From assembly GCA_964523295.1 (NCBI GenBank), contig CAZGAH010000059.1, positions 1 through 26,352 of the forward strand: DNA of 26,352 nt, in the 5' to 3' direction. Source of the DNA: CAZGAH01 sp964523295. Its GTDB lineage: Bacteria; Desulfobacterota; Desulfovibrionia; Desulfovibrionales; Desulfovibrionaceae. Position numbers and translations under genes: made by a program. The notes beneath the pieces are model-generated. The model ran no database searches. It was given only the letters and a program-made list of their open reading frames with translations, and was not told where the DNA came from. Of the stretch, positions 22,102-26,352 are shown one piece after another (position 1 is the first letter of the stretch; each line of letters opens with the position of its first letter).

Positions 22102-23175
22102 ATGGGCGCCACACAGGACAACCTCGAACGGATATTTGTCAAAGGAAACGAAGCGATAGGGCACGGCGCCATTGCCGCCGGCTGTCGCTGTTATTTCGGC
22201 TATCCGATCACCCCGCAGAACGACATTCCTGAAATGCTGTCCACGGCCATGCCCAAGGCTGGCGGCAGCTTCGTGCAGGCAGAAAGCGAGGTGGCCGCGG
22301 CCAATATGCTGCTGGGCGCGACGGCGTGCGGAATCCGGGCCTTTACCTCGTCCTCGAGCCCGGGCATTTCGCTCATGCAGGAGGCCATTTCCTATATGGC
22401 CGGCAGCGAGCTGCCCGGCGTGATCGTGAATATGAACCGCGGCGGTCCGGGTCTGGGCGACATCGGCCCGGCGCAGGGCGATTATTTCCAGGCCGTCAAG
22501 GGCGGCGGCCACGGCGACTACCGCCTGTACGTTCTGGCCCCGGCCTCCTGCCAGGAGGCCTACGACATGATGCTGGAGGCCTTTGACGTGGCCTTTCGCT
22601 TCCGCAATCCGGTCATGGTACTCGGCGATGCCATCCTGGGACAGATGAAAGAGCCGGTGCTGCTGCGCCCGGCCGAAGGCATCAACACCGCCGAGGCCGC
22701 GGGCTGGGAGCTGCGCGGAGCCAGGGACCGGGCGCCGCGGGTACATTGCTCGCTGTATCTGACGGAAGGCGCCCTGGCCGGGCACAACCGCAAGCTGCAA
22801 GCCAAGTACGCGGCCATGCAGTCCCTTGCCCGGGCGGAACTGTTCGAAACGGACGATGCGGCCCTGGTTGTCGTGGCCTACGGCTCCATCGGACGTATCG
22901 CCAAGACTGCGGTCCGCAAGTTGCGGTCGGAAGGCCTCGCTGTCGGCCTGCTCAGGCCGCAGACCCTCTATCCCTTTCCCGCGCAGCAGCTTCGGAGCCT
23001 GGCGGTGCAAGGGAAACGGTTTCTGACCATCGAGCACAACACCGGACAAATGGTCGAGGACGTTCGCCTGGCCGTCTGCGGCGTGGCCGAGTCCGATTTC
23101 TTCGGCATCATGCCCGGCGATCTGCCGACTCCGGACGACTGCGAAGCAGCCATTCGGGACCGGGTGGGGAGATAA
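22102..23175 (+). CDS. korA: 2-oxoacid:ferredoxin oxidoreductase, alpha subunit
   Basis: This is the pyrimidine-binding and transketolase C-like subunit of the oxidoreductase that interconverts a 2-oxoacid (2-oxoglutarate in KOR) plus CoA with acyl-CoA, CO2 and reduced ferredoxin. The 357 residues include FGYPITPQND, the glutamate-containing VQAESEVAAANMLLGA stretch, TSSSSPGISLMQEAI, NMNRGGPGLGDIGPAQGDY and a C-terminal domain with LVVVAYGSIGR and LLRPQTLYPFP. KOR and the branched-chain VOR enzymes share this architecture and I cannot separate them by eye; 2-oxoglutarate is favoured because the order and sizes match KorDABC. The ribosome site GGAG overlaps the end of korD. Confidence 0.9.
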   Translation: MGATQDNLERIFVKGNEAIGHGAIAAGCRCYFGYPITPQNDIPEMLSTAMPKAGGSFVQAESEVAAANMLLGATACGIRAFTSSSSPGISLMQEAISYMAGSELPGVIVNMNRGGPGLGDIGPAQGDYFQAVKGGGHGDYRLYVLAPASCQEAYDMMLEAFDVAFRFRNPVMVLGDAILGQMKEPVLLRPAEGINTAEAAGWELRGARDRAPRVHCSLYLTEGALAGHNRKLQAKYAAMQSLARAELFETDDAALVVVAYGSIGRIAKTAVRKLRSEGLAVGLLRPQTLYPFPAQQLRSLAVQGKRFLTIEHNTGQMVEDVRLAVCGVAESDFFGIMPGDLPTPDDCEAAIRDRVGR

Positions 23176-23179
23176 GCGT

Positions 23180-23946
<767 letters not shown>

Positions 23947-23950
<4 letters not shown>

Positions 23951-24495
23951 GCCTCTACCAGGACGTCATCATTGCCGGCTTCGGCGGGCAAGGTGTCATG
24001 CTTATCGGCAATCTGCTGGCGTATGCCGGCATGGAATACGGGCTGAACGTCACCTACATTCCGGTGTACGGGCCGGAAATGCGCGGCGGCACGGCGAATT
24101 GCACCGTGGTCGTCTCGGAAGACGAAATCGGTTCGCCGATCATCCGGCGCCCGGCAAGCCTGATCATCATGAACCAGCCCTCCCTGGACAAGTTCCAGCC
24201 CTCTCTCAAGGACGGAGGCATCGAAGTCATCAATTCCTCGCTGGTCGATCCGGGCCTGGCGGACACCGGCAGGGTCCGCTGCGTCGCAGTCGCGGCCAAC
24301 GACATCGCCGACAAAATCGCGAACGTGCGCATGGCCAATATGGTGGCCATGGGCGCCTATATCCAGGCCACGGGCGTGCTGCCGCTCGACGCGGTCAAAC
24401 AGGCGCTCCGGCACGTCATCCCCAAGCACTACGCCAATCTCATCCCGCAGAACGAGGCCGCACTGGAGGCCGGGGCCGCTGAGGTGGGCCGCTGA
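23947..24495 (+). CDS. korC: 2-oxoacid:ferredoxin oxidoreductase, gamma subunit
   Basis: This is the gamma subunit of the oxidoreductase. The 182 residues begin with the family motif IIAGFGGQGVMLIGNLLAYAG (about 8-28), then TYIPVYGPEMRGGTANCTVVVS, SLIIMNQPSLDKF and MANMVAMGAYIQATG, all typical of KorC/PorG proteins. It starts within korB (four-base overlap) and shares one base with the start of aroE, which suggests translational coupling through the whole series. Confidence 0.93.
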
Positions 24496-25316
24496 TGCGC
24501 CCGCCGAGCGCGCTTTACGGGATCATCGGGCACCCCCTGGGGCACACGCTCAGCCCCCTGCTCCATACCTGGGCCTTCGAGGCCGCGGAGCACGCCGGCG
24601 CATATCTGGCCTGGCCCATCGCGCCCGATCGCCTGGCGGACTTCATGCTGGCGCTGCGCACCCTGCCCATTGCCGGCGTCAGCGTGACCATTCCGCACAA
24701 GGAACGGGTCATGGCCCTGATCGACGAGGCCAGCCCGCGCGCCGCGCGCATCAAGGCAGTGAATACGCTGTTCTGGCGCGAAGGCAAGGTCTGCGGCGAA
24801 AACACGGACATCATCGGCTTTCTGGAGCCGCTACGCGGCCGCTCCTTCCGCTCGGCCCTGGTGCTGGGCGCCGGGGGAGCGGCCCGGGCCGTGCTGGCCG
24901 GGTTGCAGGAACGCGGCCTGGACAGCGTGTCCGTCTCCAATCGCAATGAAGATCGGGCCAGGGTCCTGGCTGCGGAGTTCAACCTCACAGCCGTGCCCTG
25001 GGAAGAACGGCATCGCGCCGATGCCGAGCTGCTCGTCAATGCCACCTCCCTGGGCCTGGCCGGGGCGGCCCAGTCGGAAACGCCGTGGGACGCGTCCGCG
25101 TTCCGGCGCGGGCAGACGGCCTACGATCTGATCTACAACCCGCTGCATACGCGCTTTCTCACCGAGGCCAAGGCCGCAGGGTGCCCGATCATCGACGGCG
25201 TGTCGATGTTCGCGGCCCAGGGGGCCGAACAGTGCCGGCTGTGGACCGGAAAGGCCTTCGATCTGAGCGCAGCGCGCGAGCGCCTGCTATCCTGGCTTGC
25301 CAACCCGGGACGATAA
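24495..25316 (+). CDS. aroE: Shikimate dehydrogenase
   Basis: AroE reduces 3-dehydroshikimate to shikimate with NADPH in the aromatic amino-acid pathway. The 273 residues are normal length. The shikimate site is visible as GHTLSP (Thr18/Ser20), the catalytic Lys69 in TIPHKE, Asn90 in KAVNT and Asp105 in GENTDI. The nucleotide-binding loop is GAGGAA (125-130), followed by SNRNEDRA, an NADP-type Arg-containing turn. Its start overlaps the korC stop (TGATG), so it is probably the last gene of the kor operon. A large hairpin follows 28 bases downstream. Confidence 0.95.
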   Translation: MRPPSALYGIIGHPLGHTLSPLLHTWAFEAAEHAGAYLAWPIAPDRLADFMLALRTLPIAGVSVTIPHKERVMALIDEASPRAARIKAVNTLFWREGKVCGENTDIIGFLEPLRGRSFRSALVLGAGGAARAVLAGLQERGLDSVSVSNRNEDRARVLAAEFNLTAVPWEERHRADAELLVNATSLGLAGAAQSETPWDASAFRRGQTAYDLIYNPLHTRFLTEAKAAGCPIIDGVSMFAAQGAEQCRLWTGKAFDLSAARERLLSWLANPGR

Positions 25317-25344
25317 CGCTGAATAGTGACGGCGGAGCACGTTC

Positions 25345-25388
25345 GCCGCAGCACCGGAAAGACCAGCCGGTCTCTCCGGTGCTGCGGC
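25345..25388. terminator. Large perfect hairpin between convergent aroE and the LysM gene
   Basis: Arms 25345-25358 and 25375-25388 are perfectly complementary over 14 bp (GCCGCAGCACCGGA with TCCGGTGCTGCGGC). Inside them a second stem GACC/GGTC (25361-25364 with 25369-25372) closes a four-base loop. There is no T-run on either strand. Its location between two convergent genes suggests a shared transcription end, perhaps factor-dependent or an RNA-stability hairpin. Confidence 0.6.
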
Positions 25389-25452
25389 ACACAAACGGCT
25401 TACGAAGAACAGCGCGGGAGCCCGCACTCCACCATCCGCGCCCCGTGCTGCC

Positions 25453-26352
25453 TCATTCCAGGGCGATCTGTATCTGTTCTCCCGCCTGGATCGAATTATT
25501 CTTCAGATTGTTTTGCGCGACGATATCCGACGGATCCACATTGAACTTTCTGGCGATGGACCAGACCGTGTCGCCACTGCGCACGCGATAGTGCGCGGTG
25601 CGTTGCTGAACCTTTGCCGGGGCATTTCCTGTTGTCAGTACCTTGGCTGGTGCCGGGACAAAGGAGCTTGCGCTGGCGCTTTGCTGCGTGCTGGCTGGAA
25701 TCAGCAATACCTGTCCCGGTGTAATGGGTCGGGAGGACAGGTTGTTGGCCTGCTGCACGGCATCGACGCTGGCGCTGAAGTGCCGGGCGATGGAATAGAC
25801 GGTGTCGCCGGGGCGGACGCGGTATTGGATGCTCTGCGTAGCGCGCTGCGGCGCCCGGGCCAGAGCGAGCGGCTTCGGGGCGGGGGGCTGGCCGGAAGGA
25901 GCCGCCTTGGCCGAGGCTGCGAGCGACGGCGCGGGGACAATGATCTGCTGTCCGGGTCGCAATCCGTTCTTGGCGGACTGCGTGTTGGCGCCCTTGAGAT
26001 CGTCCTCGGAGACCTGGCTGGTCCTGGCGATCTTGCTCCACGTATCGCCACGCTGCACGGTGTAGTGACGGTAGGCCGCGTAGCGCGTTGCCTGGGGGGT
26101 GCTGAGAAAGCGGCGTGCGTTGGCCGAGAGCTGCGAGGGCACGTAGACGATACAGTGTTCGCCGGGAGGGGTTGCTTCGCGGCGGAAGGCGGGATTGTGT
26201 TCGGCAAAGGCCGCCTGCGTCATGCCCGCTGCCCGGGCCAGGGCGCGCAGATCCGTACCGCCGGGAGCCTGGAGTGCGTGCAACTCGGGCGCGGCGCGCG
26301 TGTTGATGGGCTGAAAGCCGAGCTGCTCGAGGTTGTTGGCAATGATGACCAT
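25453..26352 (-). CDS. MltD-like lytic murein transglycosylase, C-terminal part with three LysM domains
   Basis: The frame runs off the right edge, so the 299 visible residues are the C-terminal part. The Met codon at the very edge is probably internal, since the first residues (VIIANNLEQLGF) match the segment that follows the transglycosylase domain of MltD proteins. It continues with LRALARAAGMTQAAFAEHNPAFRREATPPG, typical of MltD before its LysM repeats. Three LysM modules follow, recognised by YTVQRGDTWSKIA, YRVRPGDTVYSIARHF and YRVRSGDTVWSIARKF. They are spaced by Ala/Pro-rich linkers, and each ends with a GQ or GE motif (LRPGQQIIVPA, TPGQVLLIPA, QAGEQIQIALE). It would bind peptidoglycan in the periplasm. 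The lytic domain itself is not seen. Confidence 0.85.
   Translation of the reverse strand: MVIIANNLEQLGFQPINTRAAPELHALQAPGGTDLRALARAAGMTQAAFAEHNPAFRREATPPGEHCIVYVPSQLSANARRFLSTPQATRYAAYRHYTVQRGDTWSKIARTSQVSEDDLKGANTQSAKNGLRPGQQIIVPAPSLAASAKAAPSGQPPAPKPLALARAPQRATQSIQYRVRPGDTVYSIARHFSASVDAVQQANNLSSRPITPGQVLLIPASTQQSASASSFVPAPAKVLTTGNAPAKVQQRTAHYRVRSGDTVWSIARKFNVDPSDIVAQNNLKNNSIQAGEQIQIALE

Overview
The window is G+C-rich bacterial DNA with tightly packed genes. It encodes a Gram-negative outer-membrane lipid transport system (Mla), a four-subunit 2-oxoacid:ferredoxin oxidoreductase and a pyruvoyl-dependent arginine decarboxylase. Together these suggest an anaerobic diderm, most likely a sulfate-reducer-type Desulfobacterota (Desulfovibrionales-like). 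That placement is an inference from gene content; there is no rRNA here to confirm it.

Layout. Positions 1-8976 form a long minus-strand block. In transcription order it holds fabD, argS, a SPOR-domain cell-wall protein, a pyruvoyl arginine decarboxylase, then mlaE, mlaF, mlaD, mlaC and mlaA, and the 5' end of an unrecognised gene running off the left edge. rsmG (9145-9795, plus) is divergent from fabD and convergent with a small predicted secreted protein (9823-10098, minus). Next is a divergent regulatory module: a minus-strand pair (DUF2867-like protein, PNPOx-like flavin-binding protein) faces a plus-strand pair (TetR regulator overlapping an AarF/UbiB-type kinase-like protein). A minus-strand stretch from 13687 to 18773 follows: a DUF554 membrane protein, two tandem paralogous DUF3592 membrane proteins, and a visibly lower-GC gene for a Schlafen/AlbA-type protein with a GHKL-like domain and a TPR-like tail.

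The region 18774-20558 is the accessory scar of the window. It carries the 3' part of a tRNA gene (a likely attachment-site remnant), a HigB/HigA-like toxin-antitoxin pair in which each gene is broken by a single-base frameshift, and the decayed C-terminal part of a tyrosine recombinase with a recognisable HSLRH box and in-frame stops. This looks like a dead integrative element.

To its right the core genome resumes: queA (tRNA queuosine), korD-korA-korB-korC with overlapping or nearly touching genes, aroE overlapping korC by one base, a large hairpin, and the convergent 3' part of a MltD-like LysM murein hydrolase running off the right edge.

Functionally, the left part couples phospholipid supply (fabD), translation (argS), cell-wall/division (SPOR) and outer-membrane maintenance (Mla). 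The right part couples reductive carbon metabolism (Kor) with aromatic amino-acid synthesis (aroE). I found no CRISPR array, rRNA, intact tRNA or intact insertion sequence. The best candidates for undescribed biology are the Schlafen-TPR protein beside the duplicated DUF3592/DUF554 membrane proteins, and the TetR-controlled AarF module with an altered KxGQ motif.
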